64,000 nt of DNA from Paraburkholderia kururiensis JCM 10599 = LMG 19447 (GCF_003986935.1 NZ_RJZE01000012.1:124001-188000); one strand, 5' to 3'; counted from the stretch's first letter, positions 26,932-35,872 are shown. Notes: generated from the sequence alone by a model not told the origin. Program-made: numbers and translations.

Positions 26932-26940
26932 TGATAAAAT
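26932..26940 (+). promoter_or_regulatory. Possible extended -10 promoter of ftsY
   Basis: TG at 26932-26933, one base, then TAAAAT at 26935-26940. It would start transcription near 26947, about 100 bases before the ftsY ATG. No -35 hexamer stands out. Confidence 0.4.
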
Positions 26941-27046
26941 GGCGCGTTTGCACGTTCCGCATTCGCGCATCCCCCACTTGCCACGCCACCGTTGCCGCCC
27001 GAGGGTCGGGCACAGGGCGTCGGCCCCGCACCAGACACGCCAGATC

Positions 27047-28408
27047 ATGTTCAGTTTTTTCAAGCGATTCAGAGGATCGAAAGCCGCCGAAGGCACGCCC
27101 GTCGACGCGCAAGCTGATATCTCGGCCGAGGTTCAAAGCGAACCCGCGCAACAGCCCGCCGACGTCGCGGAAACCCGACCGCCGCAGGAGGCAGCCGCTC
27201 GCGTCACGCCAGCCGCGGCGCCGGCAGCGGCACCGGCACCGGTGCCGTCCGCGCGCCAGCCTGAAGCTGCGCCGCCTCAACAGCGGCCCGCCGTCGATAT
27301 CCCGGCGCCGGCGCCTGCGCCCACGCCTGCACCACCAGCCGTCACGCCGCCGACCGTAGCAGCACCGCCGGTCGCGATGCCTGCGCCCGCCCCGACCCAA
27401 GCCGCCGCACAACAGGCCACCGCCTGCGCTGCCCAAAGCAGCCAGGCCGACGAAGAATCCGTCGAAACAGTCGAAATCGTTCCGCCGCCCGCACCGGAAC
27501 CCGAAGCGAAGAAGTCGTGGCTCTCCCGGCTTAGAAGTGGTCTCTCCAAAACCAGCTCGAACATTGCGGGCATCTTCGTCGCCACCAAGATCGACGAAGC
27601 GCTGTATGAAGAACTGGAGACCGCACTGCTGATGTCCGATGCAGGGGTGGAAGCCACGGAGTTCCTGCTCGAATCGCTGCGCGAGAAAGTCCGCACGGGC
27701 AGGCTCACCGACGCACAGCAGGTGAAAACCGCATTGCGCGGCCTGCTCGTGGATCTGCTGAAGCCGCTCGAGAAATCGCTCGTGCTCGGCCGCGCGCAGC
27801 CGCTCGTCATGATGATCGCGGGTGTGAACGGTGCGGGCAAAACCACGAGCATCGGCAAGCTCGCCAAGCATCTGCAGCACTTCGATCAGTCAGTGCTGCT
27901 CGCGGCCGGCGACACGTTCCGCGCCGCCGCGCGCGAGCAACTCGCCATCTGGGGCGAGCGCAACAACGTGACGGTGGTCGCGCAGGAAAGCGGCGACCCT
28001 GCCGCCGTGATCTTCGACGCGGTGGGCGCCGCGCGCGCCCGCAAGATCGACGTGCTGATGGCCGACACGGCCGGTCGCCTGCCCACCCAGCTCCATCTGA
28101 TGGAAGAGTTGCGCAAAGTGAAGCGGGTGATCGGCAAGGCGCTCGACGGCGCGCCGCACGAAGTGCTGCTCGTGATCGACGCGAACACGGGTCAGAACGC
28201 GCTCGCCCAGGTGAAAGCATTCGACGACGCGCTCGGCCTGACCGGCCTCATCGTCACGAAGCTCGACGGCACGGCGAAGGGCGGCATCCTCGCCGCCATC
28301 GCGCGACAACGGCCGGTGCCCGTGTACTTCATCGGCGTGGGCGAAAAGGTGGAAGACCTGCAGCCGTTCAGCGCCGAGGAATTTGCCGACGCGCTACTGG
28401 GCGCGTAG
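27047..28408 (+). CDS. ftsY: Signal recognition particle receptor FtsY
   Basis: 453 residues. SRP receptor GTPase that docks translating ribosomes to SecYEG. Residues about 20-150 are a Pro/Ala/Gln-rich low-complexity A-domain; then the NG domain: GVNGAGKTTSIGKLA (G1), DTFRAAAREQL, DTAGRLP (G3), TKLDGTAKGG (G4), and the C-terminal GVGEKVEDLQPFSAEEFADALL. Start MFSFFKRF keeps the membrane-binding amphipathic start; an in-frame open stretch upstream is not conserved. Divergent from rsmD. Confidence 0.95.
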   Translation: MFSFFKRFRGSKAAEGTPVDAQADISAEVQSEPAQQPADVAETRPPQEAAARVTPAAAPAAAPAPVPSARQPEAAPPQQRPAVDIPAPAPAPTPAPPAVTPPTVAAPPVAMPAPAPTQAAAQQATACAAQSSQADEESVETVEIVPPPAPEPEAKKSWLSRLRSGLSKTSSNIAGIFVATKIDEALYEELETALLMSDAGVEATEFLLESLREKVRTGRLTDAQQVKTALRGLLVDLLKPLEKSLVLGRAQPLVMMIAGVNGAGKTTSIGKLAKHLQHFDQSVLLAAGDTFRAAAREQLAIWGERNNVTVVAQESGDPAAVIFDAVGAARARKIDVLMADTAGRLPTQLHLMEELRKVKRVIGKALDGAPHEVLLVIDANTGQNALAQVKAFDDALGLTGLIVTKLDGTAKGGILAAIARQRPVPVYFIGVGEKVEDLQPFSAEEFADALLGA

Positions 28409-28444
28409 CGCTTCTCGGCTTCTCGACGTCTGGCATATAGCGAC

Positions 28445-28482
28445 AAAAAGGGGCGTCCGCCGTAATCGGACGCCCCTTTTTT
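28445..28482. terminator. Bidirectional terminator between ftsY and maiA-like gene
   Basis: A 15-bp stem (28445-28459 with 28467-28481) with core GGGGCGTCCG and a seven-base loop, flanked by A5 and T6. It lies between converging genes and serves both strands. Confidence 0.9.
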
Positions 28483-28532
28483 CATTGCCGCGCTGCGCGA
28501 CGCAACCAACGCGCCCGCCGCAGGACCCTCCA

Positions 28533-29177
28533 TTACTCCGAATCCGGCTGCTGCCCCGGCGCCGCCCGCTCGAACGCGTCGAGTTGCGCGGCATGGTCGT
28601 AGATGCGCTGGATGGTCGGAAAGCGCGCGGTGTCCACCTTGAAACGCTGCGCGTTGAAGACCTGCGGGATGAGGCAGACGTCGGCAAGCGTGGGCGTATC
28701 GCCGAAACACAGCTTGCCCGTGCGCGCATCGCCGGCGAGCCGGGCTTCGAGCGTCTCGAAACCCGCTTCCACCCAGTGCCGGTACCACGCGTCCTTCACG
28801 TCGTCGGTCACGCCCACCGTGTGCTTCAGGTACTTGAGCACGCGCAGGTTGTTGAGCGGATGAATCTCGCACGCGATCTGCAGCGCAATGGAGCGCACGT
28901 GCGCGCGGTCCACGGCGGTTGCGGGCAGCAGCGGCGGCGTGGGATGCGTCTCTTCGAGATACTCGACGATGGCGAGCGACTGCTGAAGCGCGTGGCCGTC
29001 GTCCACGAGCGTGGGCACGATCGCATCGTGATTGAGCTTGCGATACGCGGACGAAAACTGCTCGCCACCGCCGCGCAGCAGATGAATCGGCACGTAATCG
29101 TACGGCAGGCCTTTCAGGTTCAACGCGATCCGCACGCGGTAAGACGCCGAGCTTCGGAAATAGCTGTAAAGCTGCAT
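28533..29177 (-). CDS. Zeta-class glutathione S-transferase (maleylacetoacetate or maleylpyruvate isomerase)
   Basis: 214 residues. The N-terminal thioredoxin-like part begins MQLYSYFRSSASYRVRIALNLKGLPYDY, the zeta-GST SSxSxRVRIAL motif with Ala where tyrosine-degradation enzymes usually have Cys. DGHALQQSLAIVEYLEETHP (glutathione-binding QS) and a helical C-domain with LADVCLIPQVFNAQRF follow. It isomerises a cis to a trans diketo acid using glutathione. The neighbouring FAH-family hydrolase suggests a two-step maleyl-to-fumaryl cleavage route; gentisate (maleylpyruvate) and homogentisate are both possible. Start 27 bases after the FAH stop. Confidence 0.85.
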   Translation of the reverse strand: MQLYSYFRSSASYRVRIALNLKGLPYDYVPIHLLRGGGEQFSSAYRKLNHDAIVPTLVDDGHALQQSLAIVEYLEETHPTPPLLPATAVDRAHVRSIALQIACEIHPLNNLRVLKYLKHTVGVTDDVKDAWYRHWVEAGFETLEARLAGDARTGKLCFGDTPTLADVCLIPQVFNAQRFKVDTARFPTIQRIYDHAAQLDAFERAAPGQQPDSE

Positions 29178-29204
29178 GTGTTGTGTCTCCTCCCCGCTTC
29201 CAGC

Positions 29205-29903
29205 TCAGACCACGCGCACCGTGAATTCGCCGAGCCCGTCCACGCCGCCCTTCATCACGTCGCCCGGCACGACGGCGCCGACGCCGTCAGGCGTGCCCGT
29301 GAAAATCAGGTCGCCCGGCTGAAGCTCGAACAGCGTGGACAGATACGCGATGGTGTCGGCCACCGGCCAGATCAGCTGCGAGATGTCGGAGCGCTGCTTC
29401 TCTTCACCGTTCACGGTGAGCCAGATTGCGCCTTTGCCCAGATGGCCGATCTTCGACGCCGGATGGATGGGGCCCACGGGAGCGGAGTAATCGAAGCCCT
29501 TCGCGGTGTCCCACGGACGGCCCAGCTTCTTAGCTTCGGCTTGCAGATCGCGGCGCGTCATGTCGAGGCCGAGCGCGTAGCCATACACGTGATCGAGCGC
29601 GTGATCGACCGGGATGTCCTTGCCGCCTTTGCCGATGGCCGCCACCATTTCCATCTCGAAGTGCACGTTCTTCGAGAGCGACGGATACGGAAACTCACCG
29701 GTTTCGCCGGAGGCAACGTACACCACGGCGTCAGCCGGCTTGCCGAAAAAGAACGGCGGCTCGCGGTTCGGATCGTGGCCCATCTCGCGGGCGTGCGCCT
29801 CGTAATTGCGGCCCACGCAATAGATGCGGCGCACCGCGAACAACTCGCTGGAACCCGCAACCGGCACCGCTACGACCGGCGCCGGAGCAAACACGTATGT
29901 CAT
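29205..29903 (-). CDS. Fumarylacetoacetate hydrolase family protein (fumarylpyruvate hydrolase-like)
   Basis: 232 residues, the short FAH form. Motifs: RRIYCVGRNYEAHAREMG, PPFFFGKPADAVV, the metal-binding Glu pair in VHFEMEMVAAIG, GYALGLDMTRRDLQ, and LIFTGTPDGVGAVVPGD. Short FAH proteins include fumarylpyruvate hydrolase and acylpyruvases, whereas true fumarylacetoacetase is about 420 residues, so the gentisate pathway is favoured. Start at MTYVFAPAP; the frame is open further upstream without conserved residues. Upstream partner of the zeta-GST gene, probably one operon; divergent from ybiB. Confidence 0.85.
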   Translation of the reverse strand: MTYVFAPAPVVAVPVAGSSELFAVRRIYCVGRNYEAHAREMGHDPNREPPFFFGKPADAVVYVASGETGEFPYPSLSKNVHFEMEMVAAIGKGGKDIPVDHALDHVYGYALGLDMTRRDLQAEAKKLGRPWDTAKGFDYSAPVGPIHPASKIGHLGKGAIWLTVNGEEKQRSDISQLIWPVADTIAYLSTLFELQPGDLIFTGTPDGVGAVVPGDVMKGGVDGLGEFTVRVV

Positions 29904-30168
29904 GCCGTTCTCCGTCCTGTTGGAAAGCCGCGTGCGCGGCGAGAAAACGATGAGTTTAGCGTGTGCCGCCTGCGGACGCCGGAATGCAGGGTGCCTCGCG
30001 GACCGCTCCGGCAACGCCGCGGAACCTTCGCCGCGCACCGCCTGTACAGGCACGAGCGCCGGCCGGTAACGATCGCCGGCCACAGCCTCATGCGATACTG
30101 AAGGCCATTCCGTTTCAATCCGCCCAGGACACGCCGGCCCTCCAGCACCGGCCCGCACCGCTTTTGCC

Positions 30169-31164
30169 ATGAACGAGCCAGCCAATCTTGCCGATCCGTT
30201 TCCGTGTGCCCACCTCATCAAGGAGATCGGCCGCGGACCGCACGGCGCGCGCGCCCTTTCGTCCGAGGACACGCACGCGCTCTACGCCGCGATGCTCGAC
30301 GGCCGGGTGTCGGACCTCGAACTCGGCGCCGTTTTGCTCGCCTACCGCCTGAAAGGCGAAACCGCCGACGAACTCGCCGCCATGCTCGCGGCCGCTCATG
30401 CATCGTTTGAGCCGCTCCGCGTGGCCACGGACGCCCACGGCGACGCGGCTTCGACCGTATCGGCGGTTTCCATCCCCAGCTACAACGGTGCGCGGCGCCA
30501 GCCCAACCTGGTGCCGCTGCTGGCCTTGCTGCTCGCGCGCGAAGATGTGCCCGTGCTCGTGCACGGCGTGAGCACCGATCCGGGCCGCGTCACCAGCGCC
30601 GAAATCTTCGCGGCGCTCGGCATCGAAGCGGCGCGCTCGCACGACGAAGCCGAAGCGCAACTGGCCTCGCGTCGCCTTGCGTTCACGCCGATCGAAGTGC
30701 TCGCGCCGAAGCTCGCGCGCTTGCTCGCCCTGCGACGCCGCATGGGCGTGCGCAACTCGACGCACACGCTCGTGAAAATTCTTCAGCCGTTCGCGCCTCC
30801 GGGGCTGCGGCTCGTCAACTACACACACCCGCCCTATCGCGAGAGCCTGACGGCCCTCTTCAACTCGCATCCCGACGTGGCGGCGGGCGGTGCGCTGCTC
30901 GCGCGCGGCACCGAAGGCGAAGCCGTGGCCGACACGCGCCGCCAGGTTCAGGTGGACTGGCTGCACGACGGCGTCTGCGAAACGCTGGTCGAAGCGGAGC
31001 GGTCCTCGCCCGAGGCGCCGCAGGCCGAGTTGCCCGAAGCCCGTGACGCCGCCACGACAGCAGCGTGGATCGAGGCCGTGATGCGCGGCGAGGCGCCCGT
31101 GCCGCCTGCGATTCAGCGCCAGGTCGAGGTCATCGCCGGCATCGCGAAGCGGCGGGGTGGTTGA
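30169..31164 (+). CDS. ybiB: YbiB (TrpD2) family DNA-binding, anthranilate phosphoribosyltransferase-like protein
   Basis: 331 residues. Resembles anthranilate phosphoribosyltransferase (LIKEIGRGPHGARALSSEDTHALYAAMLDGRVSDLELGAVLLAYRLKGET), but the Gly-rich PRPP loops are poorly kept; PSYNGARRQPNLVPLLALLLA and VHGVSTDPGRVTSAEIF are typical of the YbiB/TrpD2 branch, which in E. coli binds nucleic acid and is part of the SOS response. No trp genes adjoin. Its stop codon overlaps the -35 of the leuA leader promoter. Confidence 0.85.
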   Translation: MNEPANLADPFPCAHLIKEIGRGPHGARALSSEDTHALYAAMLDGRVSDLELGAVLLAYRLKGETADELAAMLAAAHASFEPLRVATDAHGDAASTVSAVSIPSYNGARRQPNLVPLLALLLAREDVPVLVHGVSTDPGRVTSAEIFAALGIEAARSHDEAEAQLASRRLAFTPIEVLAPKLARLLALRRRMGVRNSTHTLVKILQPFAPPGLRLVNYTHPPYRESLTALFNSHPDVAAGGALLARGTEGEAVADTRRQVQVDWLHDGVCETLVEAERSSPEAPQAELPEARDAATTAAWIEAVMRGEAPVPPAIQRQVEVIAGIAKRRGG

Positions 31165-31190
31165 CACCGCGCGCTGCTCTCGCATACATT
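31161..31190 (+). promoter_or_regulatory. Sigma-70 promoter for the leuA leader
   Basis: A perfect TTGACA at 31161-31166 and TACATT at 31185-31190, 18 bases apart. A start seven bases after the -10 is 31197, which is the A of the leader-peptide ATG, so the transcript would be leaderless. The -35 overlaps the ybiB stop codon. Confidence 0.6.
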
Positions 31191-31196
31191 CGAACA

Positions 31197-31271
31197 ATGC
31201 GTTCCACCCCGAACACCCTCCGAATTACCTTCGGCCGCCTACCGCGGCCCCTACCGCTACGTCTAGCGTAA
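31197..31271 (+). CDS. Putative leucine-rich leader peptide of leuA (attenuator)
   Basis: 24 codons plus TAA. The last ten residues before the stop are LPRPLPLRLA, and these four leucines are all CTA, a codon that is scarce elsewhere in this GC-rich window; one more Leu (CTC) lies earlier. It starts at the predicted transcription start of a strong promoter and has no Shine-Dalgarno sequence. Rare leucine codons clustered just before the stop of a short ORF upstream of leuA are the hallmark of translation-dependent attenuation (compare the CUA run in the enterobacterial leu leader). Two 7-bp hairpins follow: CGCTACG/CGTAGCG (31255-31261 with 31278-31284), overlapping the last codons, and CCGCGCG/CGCGCGG (31285-31291 with 31302-31308). 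Not proven to be translated. Confidence 0.55.
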   Translation: MRSTPNTLRITFGRLPRPLPLRLA

Positions 31272-31518
31272 GCAAGGCGTAGCGCCGCGCGCCCTCTTCA
31301 ACGCGCGGTCCTCCCAGCAGTTTCCGTAGTTTCCGTTTCACCCCAAACCGCAGTTCTCTTTACAACCTGTAAGTCGTCAGTATTCGTCCGCTTATCGTGC
31401 GGCCGAATCGCGAGGGTCAAATGCACGTCGCGCCTCAGGCGCTCCGTGCAGCGGCAGCAGCCCGCCAGCCGCCCGATGCCCACCGCCTCTCGCAACGACA
31501 CGACGAATGAGGCTCGCC
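31272..31518 (+). promoter_or_regulatory. Long leuA 5' leader with C-rich, G-poor segment
   Basis: 247 bases between the leader peptide and leuA. No classical intrinsic terminator with a T-tract is present. Bases about 31309-31375 are rich in C and T and poor in G, the composition of a Rho-loading (rut) region. A further hairpin, TTCG-CCGC with GCGG-CGAA, lies at about 31383-31407. Inference: attenuation here may be Rho-dependent. Confidence 0.35.
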
Positions 31519-33216
31519 ATGTTGCGTCAACCCGCCGAGAAATACCGCCCCTTCCCCGCCATCCGTTTGAACGGCCGCAAGTGGCCCACGCGCACCATCG
31601 AACGCGCGCCCATCTGGATGAGCACTGATCTGCGCGACGGCAACCAGTCGCTGATCGAGCCGATGAGCATTGCCCAGAAGCTCGAATTCTTCGAGATGCT
31701 GGTCGCCATCGGCTTCAAGGAGATCGAGGTCGGCTTTCCCTCGGCATCGCAGACCGATTTCGACTTCGTGCGCAAGCTGATCGTCGAAAAGCGCATTCCC
31801 GAAGACGTCACGATCGAAGTGCTCGTGCAGTCGCGCGAAGACCTGATCGCGCGGACGTTCGAAGCGCTCGAAGGCGTGCCGCGCGCCATCGTGCATCTGT
31901 ACAACGCGATTTGTCCGTCGTTCCGCAAGATCGTGTTCGACCAGTCGAAAGACGAAGTGAAGGCGCTCGCCGTGGAGGGCACGAAGCGGATCCGCGCCCA
32001 CGCCGACGCCCGGCCGCAGACCCACTGGATCTACCAGTACTCGCCCGAAACCTTCAGCATGACCGAGCTCACCTTCGCGCGGGAAGTGTGCGACGCGGTC
32101 GCACAAACCTGGCGCCCCACGCGCGATCACAAGATGATCGTGAACCTGCCCGCCACCGTGGAAGCGGCCACGCCCAACGTGTTCGCAGACCAGATCGAAT
32201 GGATGGACCGCAACCTCGCCTACCGTGACAGCATCGTGCTCTCCGTGCATCCCCACAACGATCGCGGCACGGCGGTGGCGGCCGCGGAACTGGCGCTGAT
32301 GGCGGGCGCGGATCGCATCGAAGGGTGCCTCTTCGGTAACGGCGAGCGCACGGGGAACGTGGATCTCGTCACGCTCGCCATGAACCTCTACACGCAAGGC
32401 ATTGACCCGGGCCTCGATTTCTCGGACATCGACGCGGTGCGCCGCGTCGTGGAGCGCTGCAACCAGATTCCGGTGCATCCGCGGCATCCGTATGCCGGCG
32501 ATCTCGTGTTCACGGCGTTTTCCGGCTCGCATCAGGACGCCATCCGCAAGGGCTTCGTGCAGCAGCGTCCGGACGCCGTGTGGGAAGTGCCGTACCTGCC
32601 CATCGATCCCGCCGACCTGGGCCGCAGCTACGACGCGGTGATCCGCGTGAACAGCCAGTCGGGCAAGGGCGGCGCCACCTGGCTGCTGGAGCGCGGCATG
32701 GGCTTCACGCCGCCGCGCCGCGTGCAGATCGAGTTCAGCCACGCGGTGCAGGCGGCCACGGATTCGTCGGGCGCGGAGATGTCCGGTGAGTCGATCTGTG
32801 CGCTCTTCACGCGCGAATACTTCGAGACGCAGGGCCCGGCGCGCCGCATCAGCGCCGGCAAGCTGCGCTGGAACGAGCGCGATCTCGCGGTGCAGCTTGC
32901 GCCCATTGCGCCGATGGCTGCTTCAGCCGCGGACTCGGCGGCCCCGCACGACGCGAACGCGCTCGAAGCTCACGCCCAGGCCATTGTTCGGGCGATGGCC
33001 GGCGCATCGGGCGAAGCCGTAGAAATCACGTCTCACGAAACAGCACGCACCGCCGACGGCCGGACAGCCGTGTTCGTGGGCTGCCGCGTGGGTGCACAGG
33101 CGGTACGCCACGGCGTAGGCGTTGCCGAGGATGCCGCGACCGCCGTGGCCGACGCCGTGGTAAGCGCCGTCAACCGTGCCGCGTGGCCGGACGTCGACCG
33201 GCGCGCGGCAGCGTAA
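31519..33216 (+). CDS. leuA: 2-isopropylmalate synthase LeuA (long, type 2 form)
   Basis: 565 residues. First committed step of leucine synthesis (acetyl-CoA plus 2-oxoisovalerate). STDLRDGNQSLIEPMS holds the metal-binding Asp and catalytic Arg; SVHPHNDRGTAVAAAELALMAGADRIEGCLFGNGERTGNVDLVTLAMNLY is the HMGL signature; the last 110 residues form the leucine-binding regulatory LeuA dimer domain. Start at the second ATG (31519), with GAGG seven bases upstream; the ATG at 31507 would add four residues. Preceded by a probable leucine attenuator. Confidence 0.95.
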   Translation: MLRQPAEKYRPFPAIRLNGRKWPTRTIERAPIWMSTDLRDGNQSLIEPMSIAQKLEFFEMLVAIGFKEIEVGFPSASQTDFDFVRKLIVEKRIPEDVTIEVLVQSREDLIARTFEALEGVPRAIVHLYNAICPSFRKIVFDQSKDEVKALAVEGTKRIRAHADARPQTHWIYQYSPETFSMTELTFAREVCDAVAQTWRPTRDHKMIVNLPATVEAATPNVFADQIEWMDRNLAYRDSIVLSVHPHNDRGTAVAAAELALMAGADRIEGCLFGNGERTGNVDLVTLAMNLYTQGIDPGLDFSDIDAVRRVVERCNQIPVHPRHPYAGDLVFTAFSGSHQDAIRKGFVQQRPDAVWEVPYLPIDPADLGRSYDAVIRVNSQSGKGGATWLLERGMGFTPPRRVQIEFSHAVQAATDSSGAEMSGESICALFTREYFETQGPARRISAGKLRWNERDLAVQLAPIAPMAASAADSAAPHDANALEAHAQAIVRAMAGASGEAVEITSHETARTADGRTAVFVGCRVGAQAVRHGVGVAEDAATAVADAVVSAVNRAAWPDVDRRAAA

Positions 33217-33233
33217 GCGAGAAAAAGGAGAAG

Positions 33234-33252
33234 CGGCGCCGCAACGGCGCCG
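33234..33252. terminator. GC-rich hairpin between leuA and the SnoaL-like gene
   Basis: CGGCGCCG (33234-33241) pairs with CGGCGCCG (33245-33252), loop CAA. Lies between convergent genes, with no T-tract, so the function is inferred from position only. Confidence 0.35.
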
Positions 33253-33636
33253 TCATTCGATCGCGCAGCGCGTCGCCTGCCAGGCAACGAGACGCCAGTG
33301 GCCATCCTCCTGCACCTGGATCGCCGTGTACGCGATGGGAAACAGCAGCGCGCCGTTGTTCGCTTCCATTTCGATAAGCGCGCGGCCGCTGACAACGCAG
33401 GTCTCGCGACCCACCGGCAGCACGTCCTGCGACTGGATTTCGATCTGGCGATAGCGGCGGCGGCCGGCCGTGATCGCGTCGATGAACTGCTGCTTCGTTT
33501 CGCGCTTGCCGTTCGTGTGAACGTAGATCACGTTGTCCGAAAGCAGCGCGCTGAGCAACGGTCCGTCGCCGTCCACCATCGCGCGAAAGCGGTCGCGCTC
33601 CAGCGCGCGAATCGCCTCGATCACTTTTGCCGCCAT
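33253..33636 (-). CDS. Nuclear transport factor 2 (SnoaL-like/DUF4440) protein
   Basis: 127 residues. The sequence ALERDRFRAMVDGDGPLLSALLSDNVIYVHTNGKRETKQQFIDAITAG and the final GHWRLVAWQATR fit the small NTF2-like cone fold of DUF4440/SnoaL proteins, which bind or convert small hydrophobic ligands. No catalytic residues can be assigned. It lies 49 bases after pagL on the same strand. Confidence 0.8.
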   Translation of the reverse strand: MAAKVIEAIRALERDRFRAMVDGDGPLLSALLSDNVIYVHTNGKRETKQQFIDAITAGRRRYRQIEIQSQDVLPVGRETCVVSGRALIEMEANNGALLFPIAYTAIQVQEDGHWRLVAWQATRCAIE

Positions 33637-33685
33637 CGCTTGCGCCCCTTATGCATCGGCCGGCCGCCGCGAGAGCAGCCACGAT

Positions 33686-34249
33686 TCAGAAGTTGTACTG
33701 CAGGTATAGCTGGCTGAAATTTATACCAGGATTGGGCTCTTTGATACCGGCGTTCGATACATGCTGGAAGCGATAGCCGGCCTGGTACTGCTGATGGTTG
33801 CCGAACTGCGCCCCTACGCCCACCATGTCGGCGAACTGGAAGGCCGTGGAAAGCGTATAGGAGGTCGAGATCGTGGGACTGGTGAGCAACCGCACGCCGA
33901 CGCCGGCTTCCACGAACGGCCGCACCCAGCCCGAACTCTTCACGAACCGGAGCACCGGCCCCACACCGAACTCGCCGATGTTGTTGTGCACGTTGCCTTC
34001 GTCGGTATGCCACCACGCCGCGTGAGCCTCGCCCAGCACCGTGAAGTGCCAGCCGCCGATTTCCCACCACGTGATGTTCGGATCCCAGACAAACCCCAGA
34101 TCCAGCTTGCGGACATGGTGATCGGCCACCGCGCCCGTCACCTGGATACCGAATTGGTCCGCCGCCGCGCTGCCGGACAGACCCACCAGCGCCGCCGCCA
34201 GCGCTGCCTGTGCGACCCGGCTGCGCCACGCCCAGTTTTCTCTGATCAT
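33686..34249 (-). CDS. pagL: Lipid A 3-O-deacylase PagL
   Basis: 187 residues. Outer-membrane eight-stranded barrel that removes the 3-O acyl chain of lipid A, altering recognition by host TLR4. A signal peptide ends near SGSAAADQ. The C-terminal segment YRFQHVSNAGIKEPNPG contains the conserved His-Ser active-site pair with a nearby Glu, and the protein ends in a terminal Phe (LYLQYNF), as needed for barrel assembly. Divergent from rpoH. Confidence 0.92.
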   Translation of the reverse strand: MIRENWAWRSRVAQAALAAALVGLSGSAAADQFGIQVTGAVADHHVRKLDLGFVWDPNITWWEIGGWHFTVLGEAHAAWWHTDEGNVHNNIGEFGVGPVLRFVKSSGWVRPFVEAGVGVRLLTSPTISTSYTLSTAFQFADMVGVGAQFGNHQQYQAGYRFQHVSNAGIKEPNPGINFSQLYLQYNF

Positions 34250-34606
34250 CGAACACCCTGTTAGTCGGATTTTGATCTTGATCGACGAGCGATCGTCCCA
34301 ACATAGGCCAGCAGATTAGCAAAAACCGAACCTGTCCCTCATCGCTCTTCGCAGCAAATAACTCCTTCAAATTCCGGAAAAATCGACCGCTTTTTGCGGC
34401 GCTGCTGGCTTCCGCGAGAATTCTACGCGCGGCCTGACAATTCTGCCCACGGGGCGTCACACTATTAAAAGACGAATTTCGATAGCATTCCGGGAACCTC
34501 CGGCCCTGGAATCTATCCAAGAATTAGCACTCGGTAAACCAGAGTGCTAACATGCACCGTACAGTCGAAGTCTGACTTTGCAAGAACCCCAGAGGAGTTC
34601 CCATCC
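34250..34606. other. 357-base pagL-rpoH intergenic region
   Basis: Notably AT-richer than its surroundings (34340-34480). The rpoH-proximal side holds the CIRCE operator (34524-34550) and the GTG start with AGGAG. I see no gene, and no convincing consensus sigma-70 or sigma-32 promoter hexamers. Confidence 0.6.
34524..34550. promoter_or_regulatory. CIRCE element (HrcA operator) upstream of rpoH
   Basis: TTAGCACTC-N9-GAGTGCTAA, a perfect match to the CIRCE consensus, 56 bases before the rpoH start codon. CIRCE is bound by the heat-shock repressor HrcA; in betaproteobacteria HrcA control of rpoH has been proposed from comparative genomics. hrcA is not in this window. Confidence 0.93.
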
Positions 34607-35542
<936 letters not shown>

Positions 35543-35600
35543 CTGGACGTGACGGCGGCCGCGGCCATCCGCGGTTGCCGCCCTTCCATCGTTCCTCTCC

Positions 35601-35635
35601 AAGCCCGCTGCCCCGAACAGGCAGCGGGCTTTTTT
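35601..35635 (+). terminator. Intrinsic terminator after rpoH
   Basis: AAGCCCGCTGCC (35601-35612) pairs with GGCAGCGGGCTT (35620-35631), loop of seven, followed by T through 35635. Confidence 0.9.
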
Positions 35636-35761
35636 GCGCCTTTGCGCCGGCCTCCCGCCTTTGTGCGGCAAATCATCACAACCCGGAAATCGCGATCCGG
35701 CGACGATAGAATCTGCGTCCGCCTCCGCGCCGACGCCTTGCAAGCGCGAACTGAAGGCCGC

Positions 35762-35801
35762 TTGACCTAAATCACGCTTCAGAACGGGGTTCGGGTTAAA
35801 A
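35762..35801 (+). promoter_or_regulatory. FNR/ANR-like box and -10 upstream of cydD
   Basis: TTGAC-CTAA-ATCAC at 35762-35775 matches the FNR consensus TTGAT-N4-ATCAA at eight of ten positions. TTAAAA at 35796-35801 is a fair -10. A start near 35809 would place the box at about -41, the class II activator position. This suggests oxygen-limited induction of cydDC. Confidence 0.5.
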
Positions 35802-35872
35802 AAAGCACCATCAACCCACCGCATGCCGGACCGCGCACCCTTCGCCGCCCGGCGCGCTCTTCCCGCTTCTCT

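Larger units (their letters stand above)
35543..35872. other. 330-base rpoH-cydD intergenic region
   Basis: Contains the rpoH terminator (35601-35635) and an FNR/ANR-type box with matching -10 (35762-35801) for cydD. The 70 bases before cydD hold no recognisable Shine-Dalgarno-spaced alternative gene. Confidence 0.6.
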
